This document shows, in pieces, positions 48,960 through 59,559 of a stretch of DNA of 64,000 bases. Each line of letters starts with the position of its first letter. Within the stretch, counting starts at the first letter, position 1. This DNA is from Lophius americanus (taxonomy: Eukaryota > Chordata > Actinopteri > Lophiiformes > Lophiidae). Below the pieces are notes generated by a model, which did not search any database, was not told where the DNA came from, and saw only the letters and a program-made list of their open reading frames with translations. The stretch lies in NCBI GenBank assembly GCA_037951165.1, contig JBBDHG010000024.1, positions 6,539,001 to 6,603,000 of the forward strand, written 5' to 3'. Both the position numbers and the translations under genes were made by a program.

Positions 48960-49010
48960 TAGAAAGCCCTCAGAGTGCAAACCTCCGCCAAGGCGGAGTT
49001 CAGTACCAAA
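48960..49010 (+). repeat. Interspersed repeat start (gcaaacctccgcc type)
   Basis: gccctcagagtgcaaacctc and cgccaaggcggagttcag match a widespread animal retroposon segment that I know from memory. A similar stretch lies at about 60,143-60,175. Confidence 0.6.
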
Positions 49011-49339
49011 GAACCAAAGGTAGACATTATTGTGTTCAGAATCAAACGGATAGACGCTTTCTCCGTATCACAATTCCCTCTGGATTTAAATTTGATATCC
49101 TTAAGTACAATTGTACAATTATCTGTTATTCCAGAGGAAGTTTATGATTCTGTGACCGATTACACCATCAGACTTAGTTTAAGGTGGTTTTCTTTCTTTT
49201 CTTTCTTTTCAACTTTATGTATGTCTTTTGGAATATATAATCTATTATAAATGAACTAACTGTGCACAAACATTCATGATATGTTTAAAATAGATCTTTT
49301 TTTTATGGTGATTTTTTTTAAATAAAACTAGGCTTAAAA

Positions 49340-49690
49340 AACAAAACAAAATCCATCAAATCTGCTTCCGGTTTCAGATCCAGTTTATTTCCAGGGGCAG
49401 GATGTTGGGTACCAGGCTACATATCACATTCAAAATCGAGCAAATCGGTTAATTATTAACAGTTATTAACAAAAAAAACAAAAAGTTCACTCTTGCAGTG
49501 GTTAAGAAATGGTTATTTTGATATATTATGTTGGAGGCCATGAGGTTACGTCCTCAAAATGTAATCATCTTTAGGATATGCTAGAACCTATCACCGGGCA
49601 AAGTTTCATGAAGGCCCATCCATGATTTTTTCTGTAATTTTGCAAACAAACAAACAAATAACAAACACGCTAAGGTAATCATAACATAAT
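49340..49690 (+). repeat. Dispersed repeat C, copy 2, with retroposon 3' end
   Basis: Segments with aaatctgcttccggtttcag and atccagtttatttccag are followed by repeat C words (tcttgcagtggttaagaaat, ggaggccatgaggtt, ctttaggatatgctagaacc). It ends in ttctgtaattttgcaaacaa and acaaacaaa. Together with the 48,960 segment this looks like a retroposon split by an unrelated insertion of about 330 bp. Confidence 0.6.
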
Positions 49691-50513
49691 AACACCAAGA
49701 TTGACTGACCGGAATCATCCGGTCATATATCCCCCGTAACATCCACCAAAGGCCTCACTCTCATTAGAAGCAATTTTCCATTCTTGCTTGTGGTTGTCTT
49801 GACGGTCCACATTCTTAAGGGACCAGTATCTAACGTTAATGTGAATTTATCTGGACCCAAAAATTATGCACGCGTCATCTGCCTCAACACCAAGAGAAAA
49901 ATGTCAGCACGACGACAGAATGTAATGAAAGTGAAACGCGATGTGCTGGAGTTGTGAGTAGTGATGTTTCACACTGGATGCCTAAAACCTCTCTTCTCGT
50001 GTTTCTGTATTTTTGCCAATATATTCTGGAGAAGATGACCGTCATTGAGACTCGCCTTTAAAATCAAGTTTCCACGGAAATGACAAAAAAAATTTAATCT
50101 ATAGAAGTGACTAGTCATTATTGTATGTTCAATGTTTACTGATGTTCAAAATATGTTGTGGACAAAACAAAACCGATGGATGGCTGTAGCTCGCCGTTAT
50201 TGTCATGTGGGAAGGACGATAAATGATTTCAATGATAAATGATAAATGTTTTATATCTTGTTTTATAAGCATCGTTGCATGTGCAGTCCAGGATGAATAG
50301 CTGCTACCCTAATAAAACCTACTGAGGATCCACATAAATAAACTCTCTTAAATCAAATATTTCATCTGGTCTTCCCAAGACGAAGGAAACCTTTGAAGAA
50401 GCACAAAAAAGTGAAAAATGATCAGGGTGCAGCTGCTGGTGCTGTCTCATTCTGATGACGATAGAGCACCCATGACAGCCACAAATTAGCTTGTGGCAAA
50501 CTCACCTATCACG

Positions 50514-50527
50514 GTTGCCGGGGCAAC
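50514..50527. promoter_or_regulatory. Palindromic RFX X-box upstream of got1l1
   Basis: gttgcc, two G, then ggcaac: a perfect 14-bp match to the RFX X-box consensus GTNRCC(0-3N)RGYAAC. It lies about 85-97 bp before the preferred start codon. A second half-site (ggcaac) is at 50,553-50,558, and a forkhead-like taaacaaa word at 50,565-50,572. Functional use is inferred. Confidence 0.6.
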
Positions 50528-50611
50528 AGCATCCAAATACGTGCCGCAGCCTGGCAACAGTGGCTAAACAAAAGGTTGGAGGCTCAAATGAATTGCCTGA
50601 CTGAGTACAAA

Positions 50612-50777
50612 ATGAGCACCAACATGGATGGAAGGGGGTTCGGCAAACATGGAGAAACGGCAGTTCATCTGTCCGTGCTTCCCTCTCCTGACCCGGCAGC
50701 AGTGAGTCCACAATCAAGGCTGCTGTCTGCCTTCAACAAAGACGCTAACTCCAGGAAAGTTTACCTGGCAGGGAGAG
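50612..50777 (+). CDS. got1l1: got1l1 exon 1
   Basis: Codes for residues 1-55 plus one base and ends at donor gtgagtc. SRLLSAFNKDANSRKVYLAG aligns with the amino-terminal arm of GOT1 before its glycine 38, which is replaced by R55. The first ~30 residues are not conserved with GOT1. Confidence 0.8.
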
Positions 50778-53700
50778 GTGAGTCTTGCATACACTTAATT
50801 CTGAAAGCAGAGTTGTTTGTAAGTGGACTTCTAGTTTATTCATATGAGGACAATTTGCATATTTTAGTTGGATTTCATCATAAAAAAGCCTGATTATTTT
50901 GCAGCCTAACAAAAATCTGCATAACAAAATAACATAATTTTATTTTTGTGTGATAAAGTAGACTTTGACAAAAATTACTTTACATATTTTCATGAAAATT
51001 ATATTAAGTAAAGGTGGAGCTTTTAAAACTTTTAGCAGATGGACATCTCAGTAGGTTACGCCACTGACTTTGGTCCAGGAGACTGTGGTTCAAATCCCAG
51101 TCAAACGAGGGCATGGCAGGAATCCTGTGTGCACCTTAGTATTCCCAAGCCTAGATAATGCTAGGATTGTTTCAGGAAGGGTGTCTGATGTAAAAACGTA
51201 TGCCAAATCAACATTTGGAACGAGAAGGTTGCTGTGGCGACCCCTAAAAAAAAAAAGGGTGTTAAAAATGACTATACATATGTTCACTATATCATTGTTA
51301 ATACAGTTTATATACTATGCAATACATGCTATGAATCCCTCAAAAATGAATAAAAAGCTTCTATTGAAATCATGGTAGAAAGTCACTACTGTAAACTTTG
51401 AACTGTAGGCAGGTATAGTGACTACTGGGTCAGAGCATCTCCAAATCTGCAGGTCTTGTTGGGTCTGTTTCTCAGTCCACTGTGGTTAGAACATACCAAA
51501 AGTGGACTCAGAAGGGTTATAAAGATGCAAAGACAACTTCTCATTACCAGAAGAGGATCTTCACCTTAAAGCCACATTAGCTTACATCTATTTAAGGCTC
51601 CGCTAAGAGCCTGAACCCCAGCTCTACTTGTAGCAATATTTTATTAATCTCCCACTTTACACTATGTGAAAATACTTACTACTATAATACTTAAAACTGC
51701 AGTAACTGTCTTTTTACAGAGTACTACGGCGAGGAAGGGAAGACCTTTGAGCTGAATCTTGTTGGAAAAATAAAACAGCAGATGAGCGCCGATCCAACTC
51801 TTCGTCCAGAGTATCCGCCTACTCTTGGTTTGAACCATTTCATCCGGCAAGCCACAGATTTCACCTTGGGGAAGAGCTCGGGGGCTTTAATAGAGAACCG
51901 GGTAATCTCAGCTGCACAGAGGCACTACAAATGATTATAGCCGATTATATATGTACCAGTATAAGCAGTCGCCTTTTATAATCATCCGCTCAACCTCTGA
52001 GTGTCCATTTAGAATAGAGGAATAGGAAATCTCTATTCCAGTCTTTTAACTTAAGTCATATTAATAACTGCTGACTTTTATTGCAGGTGTTGGGTGTCCA
52101 AACGCCTGGTTTTACTGCGGCCGTGCGTCTTGGAGCTGAACTCTTGAAACACTGGTACAATGACTCTGCTGCTTGGCGCGGGCCCGTTTACCTCTCCTCC
52201 CTGTGTGATGGTAAAAAATAAATAATAAGCATCCTCTTAACGGCATTTGAATTTGAATTGCTAATGATGCCATTTTGATGACACAGTGGGATAATTTATC
52301 TAATTTATCAACCAGACTCTAGTATGACTCACCATATAAATAAAGTATTTGCTAACAATGGCAGCTGTGTTTGCAACAACATTACTAACTGTCATGAATA
52401 GAAACAGATATCAGATGGAAAAAAATTATTAAATGTGGTGGATGATAAATGGCAATATAAAATATATACTTTCACAGTTTCTGAAAGCATTTCAGATCCC
52501 CTCACACCTTCCACATACAACATGTTCGCGATTGCATATTTCTGCAGATATAGGATATCTAATTGAAATTGGGACATAGGGGCCTCCCTCCACACACACA
52601 CACACACACGTACACAAAACAATTAAAAACAGATTAGATCTAAAAAGAAAAGGGGGGGAAAATACTTCCTGGATCTGACTCATGAGCTTTGTCAAAAATT
52701 GATGGGTTGCTTTAAAAAAAAAAAAATTATCTATAAAAAACAAGTAGTTTTTTGTAATCCTGCAAATAAAATATCAAACCGATGCACGTAAAAACATCTT
52801 ATTTTACCTATAAATGGGGAAGTCTCTATTATGAAGGGCAGTAGTGTGCCCTGGATTTTCCACCTGGGCCATCGGCACTATACTCCTGCAATTAACCTGC
52901 TGTCAAATATATTCACGGTGACTCTAAAGCTACAGGCTGTTATTAGTCTACATGATGAACACATATTTAAAGAGACAGTAACATTTAACTTGTGGAATAA
53001 AGGGGTTAAAATGAGATTTATTATCTATGAGGGATAAACAATTTTTGCATCTACTCACTGAAACCCTCAATGATGTAGCATTATTACACAGACTGACATG
53101 ATGAGTAGATGACACATATCTCTCGTGACTGTCATCACTAACTAATAAACTCTCAGCAACCAGTAAAATTTACTAGTTAACCAAGAAAGCAACAACACAA
53201 TATCACGTAAGTGGGATTCAATAGCTTTTCCTCCCAGACCCCTACCAAGCTCCTGACATTAAATGTTTGCCTTCAGTGGCCTTCGGACCTTCAGACACAC
53301 TGGCACCGCCAGACCACTGAATCTGGACCTCATTCACACCAAAACACCAGCAACCATCTACAACAAGCAATAATCAACAGCTATTTAAGATACTTCAAAA
53401 TCCGATTCACCAAAGCTGTTTCTTTCAAAAATAGTTCTACAACGCGCTCGTAGAAGACACAAGTGCGTTTCAGTTTCGTTATAAGTTCCTTTTCCACTGG
53501 CATGGAGGGCAGTGCTTGCAGGCTGCCCAGTCCAATTTCTCCACTATATTTTGATTTGTAGAAATGAGCGCTTAGCAGGAGTAGAGGATATGAATGAAGT
53601 GCCTTCCTCATTCATGAAACTGATGCAGGACGAGCCTATCTGAAGAGCACGCCAAAGCCCCTAGCACACCCTGGCGTGTTAAAGAACACGCCCAGAATGA

Positions 53701-56700
53701 CAACTTCGAAATATGAAAATATATAAAAATCAACAAAATCATTCCATTTGTTTTCACAGCCAGAAGCGTTCTGTGTGAAGGTTAGTTGCCCCAGTGTAGA
53801 TGTTTCACCCAGGAAACACAATGGAGAAATTTGATAGGATAAAAAAAAAAAACAAGGCTCACTTATATAAGCTCACTGGAAGAAGCTATGGAGAGACGCA
53901 ATCAAATCAATTATGATTTTTTTTCAAATTTTCTGACAATGTCTGGGCAAACAGAGGAGGCCTTTCTGGCGCTGATAGCCCACCACCCATGAATGGTATC
54001 CAGTGTATAACCGGAGCCAGCCCTCTATCGTAGGTGAGCCTGCACCGTTTTGATCCCTAATGTGAACGGTCAAAATAGAAATACTATTCTTATACTGCCT
54101 AATCAATGAGTACATGAGGAAAGGGAAAGATAGAACACTTGGAGCTACTCAGACACGTCCCAGCAGTTCCATCGACTCACACTTGTCTTGCCATAAATCA
54201 TTCATCCTTTGAGTGTTTGTACTGGTGGCCAATGTTGTGTGTTCATCCTCGCTGCAGAGTCGTTGGCTGGCATCTTTCAGGCAGCAGGGATCCAAGACAT
54301 TCGTGAGTATTTTTACTGGGATAACACTCGGCGCTGTGTTTGCCTGGAGAAGCTTCTGGAGGATCTGGGGAGGGCTCCAGAACAAAGTGTTGTTGTCCTG
54401 TCAGCGTCTGGCCATTACCCAACTGGTGCAGATCTCTCTAAGAATCAATGGACGCTGATTACGCAGCTCATCCTGGTGAATGACATGCATTTTAATACTC
54501 CCTAACAGTTGAAATGATCTTTTAACAGATAAGTGGCTCTTCACTCCTAATTAAATCATCAGTGGTTCTCTTGGCCCCGTCTAAACAGAGGCGTAAGCTT
54601 TTCCCGTTCCTCTTGCTGCCCACTCACTCGCTTTGCTATGGAGAGCTGGAGCGAGATGCCTGGCCGGCTCAGTACTGTGCATCACAGGGGATAGAACTCC
54701 TCTGTGCTCAGTCCTTCTCCCACTGCTTCGGACTATATGGTGAGAAAGTGAAGTACAGGTGGCTCTACCGTAAAAGTTCTGTTATGTGTCACGTTCCACA
54801 TGCCTCGGGAAAGAGTAGCTGTTATATAATCACAATCATCAATGATGCAAGGGTTTGACGATAGAGAAAGCTTGCATTAAACCAATATTTATCTATGTAA
54901 GGAGCAAAGACTTCTGTGAGGCAGGCTGATTGTAAAGTAGCTGAAAATAAAAGCAACATTCTGTCACATTTAGTTGCTATAAATGGAAAAGTGGATTGAT
55001 ATTTCCATCACTTCTTGAAAGAAGAAAGCCTCTAGATGGCTATGGCTAAAAAAGGGAGCTTGTATATAAGTTATAATGAGCCATCTGAACACAGGCTGGG
55101 GTCGGATCAGCCCCGGCTGAGTCCCCTAGAGGAGGATGATCGATGGTCAAGGACCTGCAACATTTTACTGATTGCAGGACTGTAGCGATGAAGATGTGTC
55201 CAGAAAGGCATCAGAGGATGTGTGAGTACACAGCCCACAAGTATAAAATATCAGTTTTACATGATTTAACAACTAAATCTAGAGGTTAACATTTAAATTT
55301 AACTTTTGATATGTATGTTTAATTACAACAAAGTTGATAAACATTGTCATGAATGTTAGATATTTTTTTAAAAGGACTTCAAAAACACTTTAAACATTGA
55401 GCTAAATGTGTCAGAATGTTGCTGTTAATGTCAGTATGTGTGACTTGAGGATGGGCTCCCCACGTCGCACGTAAATGTTCTGTAAGCTTCTGCAAGCCTT
55501 CTGGTTCTCATTATGAAAATCGTCATGGTAACACCAGCGTTTTTTCAAGCTCTAACACTTTGTGTCCTTGAACTTGAGGGAAATAATACCATGTAAATCT
55601 CAAGCTGTTCTCCGAATAAAAGAACATATAGCAACTCAATTTGACCTTTTTGTTTCTTTTCTGTCATGTAGAGAAAGGTGTGTACAGTGCTCCAGAACAT
55701 AATGTATTAATAATGGGCCGGTTTCAATCCAGCTCCTCCACCCTCCTGCTCCTTAATTAATCAAGTGTACTTCCGCATGGAGTCGCACCCCCAGCTGGGG
55801 TCTCTTAATTAAGGGGTAAGGAATAAATATAACAGGCGAGAGTTATATCTAGAGTGTCTTTTTACAGGATTTTGGGATGAAACGATTACATTTTATTTTT
55901 TTTAATGATTATCTCTTAGACAGAATGGATAAAGATTCTGGATGAAAGCAGGATGCAGCTTAAAAAATAAGATAATTTTCTGCTTCTGCATTTTCATTAA
56001 TTCTATTTTATTCCTTACTTTGTAGTTTAGATTGTTGGTCGGACAAAATCAAACTCTTCACAAAAAGCTCAGATCACGTCACTGCAGCCACTTCCTCGTC
56101 TTTCCGTTTTTTCACATCAGAGTTGAGTGAAATGCTACAGACCACTGATTAATGTTTGCAGCAGAAACTCTGAGGCAGATCGATCAACTGCTGCGATACA
56201 ATAATTGAAGGCAATATAATGAATTTAACTGGAGGATAAGCCTCTGACTGCTGACCCATAATAGGGATCATTCAATAGAAAAATAGCACGCTGCATGCCA
56301 CTACCTTGTAACTTACTACTTAATACAATCAATTTTTCTCTTGAGAGTTTAGCTTGAAGTCGAATGATTTCTACGACTCGCTAATGACGATCGCTAACCT
56401 TTGGTTTTCAGTTTTGGAGCTGCTACAGCCTTTGAATGAGAGACAGTTGGTCAGCCTACCTCACTGACTTTGACGGACTAAATACTTAAAGCAAGTCAGA
56501 AATGTAAGATGGAGCTAACCCGTTCAAAAGCAAACAATTAAATATTAAATTATTAAGAGAGCCTGCTTTTCAAAATTATTAAATGATAAAGGTCTTCACC
56601 TTGGATACAAACATCAACTGATACAAACTGGATCCATCCATAGAGTTTATCTGCTTATCAATTTTACAACTAGGCCTACGCTGTCGTCCCCTACCCTACA

Positions 56701-58925
56701 GCAAGTCGAATATGATCAATGAAGTATTTGTTGAATTATCTCGTAAAAGGTGGCGTGGATGATTCCATATTAGTCCACCTTGATGCAGATGTTGTAACTT
56801 TTTCATAATGTTTTGGAAAGAACTGCACTGAGCTCACATGAGGAGGCGTGTTCCTTCCATTCCAGACACAGTGTTAAGCCTGCAGCGTGGCCAACTGTGT
56901 GGCTTTGGAATTAAACTTAAAGCGGCAGAGTGTCCACATTAATGCCGAGTGGAAGTGAGAGTGGCTAAGTCGAGGCTGAAGGGGCTGGATAATAATTGGT
57001 TCCATGTTTTATCCATGGTTTATCCACGGTTCAAGGCATCAGAGTCACTGACTTCAAACTTTCCTTTTTAGCAGAACCTAAATTAACATTGCTGCTTTTT
57101 GGTCATATTTTTATATTATTATTATTATTATATATTTTATTGATGCTTTTATCTGCTTTTTCCTTGTAGCACTTTGAGATTTGATCCAAATGTAAAGTGC
57201 GTTATAAATTAAATGTATTACTATTATTATTATTATCAAAATTTTGCGTAATAGAAAACCTCACCACTGCTGCTGTGAAAGGATTTTTTTTCTTTATCAC
57301 CTTCTTCCCTTCAACAGGTGAGGCTGTGGGACACCTCCTGTGCGTCTCTAATCGAAACTCCCTCCACTTATCCGTTCGAGCTGACAAAATGGTCAGATCG
57401 CTGTGGGCCCAGGCATCTGTCGGAGGAGCGCAAGTTGTTGCCACAGTCTTCAATAACCCAGCTCATTTTGTTGAATGGTGAGTCATGCTTAGTTTGAGCG
57501 AATGATCTTGCATAATTTGATTTGGACAGCCACACTGTTCCTGCATCAGAATGTGTCCTTGTGATGCACAGGTCTAAGATTCTTGCTTAGCGGTTCAAAA
57601 CAGTTTTGATAAAATCCATCATTCATCAAACACATCTTTTCCGTATCAGATCTGTCATATTTGGCACAATGATGTATTTATATAATGATGGACATTATTG
57701 CACCAGGCAGGAAGAGGTAAAGCACATGGTTCGAAGATGTATGCTCATCAGAGTCATTTTGAGAGAAAGGCTGAGGCTGCTGGGAACTCCAGGCTGCTGG
57801 GATCACCTGACTCAACAGCGTGGACTCTACTGTTGTACGGGCTTGAGTGGTGAGTAGCAGAGATTACAGTTTCCAGCTCCTTGGACTGAAATTGAGCTAG
57901 TTATCCAAGAAAACAGAGCGGTAAATTATTAAAAACCAGTGACTGAATAAATTCCTATCCTATTCAAAACAGGGTTGGTGCGTCATCCTTTCTGTTGTTC
58001 CATCTCTGAGACAGCAGCAGAGGAAGAAACACAGATGACTCTGACAAACGATAGATGAGAAGGCTGGACGGAAATCTAATGTTTTGGAGACATATAATGT
58101 TTGACGTAAAGAGCAGCTAGTAGTAGTTAGCAGCTAACTCAAGAAAAAACTTAACTCCAAATCGGTTGAAATTGGCGAGACATGTTACCTAGAACAACCG
58201 ACATATGACTGGGAAGATATATAATCCGAATCCATTCAAAGCGCTCTTTATCTCACATGTAAGATGTTACACCAGACGCCACCTCTGCTGTGATACTCAT
58301 CACATCCTCTTTTGCTTTGGGAATCCAAGCACGCAGTTTAGATTCAAAGACCAGCATTGTTCTGCCTTTTTGTTCAGTACAAACAGATAATGGTGGTGTA
58401 GATAGGGAGAGGAAACAAGGTGTTGGAGCTCCCTCAAGGACAGAATGTAACATTGAAGGTATGGATGGTAGTTTTTGGCATCCTCGATGCGCTTAATTCT
58501 TGCCTGTCCAACTCATGGAGCTCGAGGAGATCTGTCTTTACTCCGACAGTTCATATTTTACTCACTAGCGCCAGCTTCTTTTCTTTTTTTTTCTCCATCA
58601 CATCTGATTTGAGGGGTTCAATCAGGGCGACTGCTTATACAATGCAGAAGATAAGGGACTGTTTCGGTTCTTGCTGTCGAGGATGACACCACAATTAGTT
58701 AATAATCTTTTTTAAATGCAACAAAGCCTTAGTACTATCATAAATAATGATATATTTTCTGTTTTTTTGTCTTCTTCAGGACAGCAGGTAGAATTTCTGT
58801 TAAAGAAGAGGCACATTTACCTGCTCCCTGGTGGCTGTTTAAACATCAGTGCAATCAACGGTCGTAATTTGGACTACATAACAGAGTCGATCCATCTGGC
58901 TCTGAGCTCTTCTCTCTCACAATGA
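50612..58925 (+). CDS. got1l1: got1l1: aspartate aminotransferase-like protein, eight exons, likely pseudoenzyme
   Basis: Joined exons: 50612-50777, 51720-51901, 52087-52210, 54258-54475, 54589-54739, 57318-57477, 57707-57849 and 58780-58925. All introns have GT-AG ends, phases fit throughout, and the product is 429 residues (GOT1 is 413). It aligns from end to end with cytosolic aspartate aminotransferase, for example PEYPPTLGL, AAGIQDIREYFYWD, LERDAW, CAQSFSHCFGLY and HIYLLPGG. However, residues that bind cofactor or substrate in GOT1 are replaced: W140 by D157, N194 by Y211, D222 by L239, Y225 by T242, Schiff-base K258 by H275, R266 by A283, R292 by Q319, R386 by C401. Y70 is kept (Y87). 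Transaminase activity is therefore unlikely. The GOT1L1 name rests on this divergence and on adrb3 linkage. Start codons at 50,588, 50,612 and 50,624 are possible; 50,588 has a poor context and 50,624 the best (425 residues). Confidence 0.88.
51041..51260 (+). mobile_element. tRNA-derived SINE in got1l1 intron 1
   Basis: A-box-like atctcagtaggt at 51,045-51,056 and a perfect B-box ggttcaaatcc at 51,087-51,097. The body includes ttgtttcaggaagggtgtct and gatgtaaaaacgtatgccaa, and then gctgtggcgacccct and an A-rich tail. The body words match the 5' leader of the LINE at 33.2 kb and the fragment at 35.6 kb. It sits in sense orientation within the intron, about 460 bp before exon 2. Confidence 0.85.
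51415..51515 (+). mobile_element. Tc1 transposase fragment in got1l1 intron 1
   Basis: gactactgggtcagagcatc, tccaaatctgcaggtcttgt and gtggttagaacataccaaaa gtgg match the transposase amino-terminal segment of the Tc1 family seen in antisense at 8.5 and 59.6 kb. Ends are not visible. Confidence 0.7.
51720..51901 (+). CDS. got1l1: got1l1 exon 2
   Basis: Residues 56-116, after acceptor tttttacag and before donor gtaatc. It carries PEYPPTLGLNHF, equivalent to the GOT1 segment with Y70, which is retained as Y87. The end ALIENR is at a phase-0 junction. Confidence 0.9.
52087..52210 (+). CDS. got1l1: got1l1 exon 3
   Basis: Residues 117-157 plus one base. VLGVQTPGFTAAVRLGAELL aligns with the GOT1 cofactor-phosphate loop region. 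Position 157 (D) stands where GOT1 has W140, which stacks on the pyridoxal ring. Confidence 0.9.
52590..52612. repeat. (CA)n microsatellite in got1l1 intron 3
   Basis: A CA dinucleotide run of about 20 bp. Confidence 0.9.
54258..54475 (+). CDS. got1l1: got1l1 exon 4
   Basis: Residues 158-230, after acceptor gctgcag and before donor gtgaat. AAGIQDIREYFYWD and HYPTGADL correspond to the GOT1 stretch ending in HNPTG; the cofactor-binding Asn194 is Y211 here. Confidence 0.9.
54589..54739 (+). CDS. got1l1: got1l1 exon 5
   Basis: Residues 231-280 plus one base. LERDAW is unchanged from GOT1, but D222 and Y225 are replaced (L239, T242) and the Schiff-base lysine is a histidine (H275 in QSFSHCFGLY). 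Confidence 0.92.
54740..57105. other. got1l1 intron 5, main part
   Basis: About 2.4 kb of the 2.6-kb fifth intron. There is no additional exon that keeps phase and no recognised mobile element except the tail segment that follows. A ttaattaa word occurs twice near 55,753 and 55,804. Confidence 0.5.
57108..57240 (-). repeat. Retroposon 3' tail in got1l1 intron 5
   Basis: ccttgtagcactttgagatt, tgatccaaatgtaaagtgcg and ttataaattaaatgtatt are followed by (ATT)n on one side, with a second (ATT)n run upstream at 57,115-57,131. This is the typical end of a fish LINE or SINE. It lies about 80 bp before exon 6. Strand is tentative. Confidence 0.6.
57318..57477 (+). CDS. got1l1: got1l1 exon 6
   Basis: Residues 281-333 plus two bases. 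GEAVGHLLCVSN follows the histidine-substituted lysine loop, and WAQASVGGAQVVA is where GOT1 has its substrate-carboxylate Arg292 (Q319 here). Position 283 (A) replaces phosphate-binding Arg266. Confidence 0.9.
57707..57849 (+). CDS. got1l1: got1l1 exon 7
   Basis: Residues 334-381 of the small domain: EEVKHMVRRC, LRERLRLLGTPGCWDHLTQQ and GLYCCTGLSG all align with GOT1 without gaps. Confidence 0.9.
58780..58925 (+). CDS. got1l1: got1l1 exon 8 and stop
   Basis: Residues 382-429 and TGA. QQVEFLLKKRHIYLLPGG precedes C401, the position of GOT1 Arg386, which grips the substrate alpha-carboxylate. NGRNLDYITESIHLAL completes the small domain. Acceptor is cttcttcag. Confidence 0.92.
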
Positions 58926-59153
58926 GACGGTTAATCACGATCGGAATTCTTCGAAGGAGCTTTTGAGTCTTGAATCTTTCACGTTAACTGAGATTACAGT
59001 ATGTCATTATAAAATATACCTTTTTAATTTATCATATTATTTGACGAATGTGTTCATCAGTTCTCTGTTACATCTGATAAAGTTGAATTATTTATTAAAC
59101 AGCTTATTTGAGAAGAATCTCACGTGGATCAATAATGTCTGGACATAGCCTAT

Positions 59154-59159
59154 AATAAA
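59154..59159 (+). terminator. Candidate got1l1 polyadenylation signal
   Basis: AATAAA about 230 bp after the stop codon. No earlier AATAAA was seen, so it is the first plausible signal. Confidence 0.55.
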
Positions 59160-59555
59160 ACATCATAATTCTGCAAAGAACCTACATTTATATCATTTAG
59201 CTCTTTTTTAACAAAAAGTGACAGAGTTTAATGTTAGTTTCGGAAAACAGAAATATTCTGTCCTAGCCCAGTGAGTTAACAAGGATCTTTTTTTTCACAG
59301 TAGACTGAACAAAAGTCTTTTCAGAGCTATGTAAATCTATTCTCTTTCACACTATGCTGTACAGTATAAATGTCTGTGTCGTTCTTGCCTTTTCATGGTC
59401 ATCCACCGATGAGCCATATCATACACAGTATCTCTGCAATGTAAATAATGTTCTGATACTTTTCCATGTGAACCAGCGTGAACCTTTTGACCAATCGGTG
59501 CTACAGTAGCTCATCTGTGGGATCGGATAAAATGGTTTTGCTTTGGTTCCCCACA
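59160..59555. other. Gene-free intergenic stretch
   Basis: Nothing recognised. Confidence 0.4.
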
Positions 59556-59559
59556 TGGG

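Noticed and set aside
50588..50611. First in-frame ATG of got1l1 as the true start
   Set aside because: Its -3 base is C and the eight extra residues are not GOT1-like; ATGs at 50,612 and 50,624 have better context, though 50,588 cannot be excluded.
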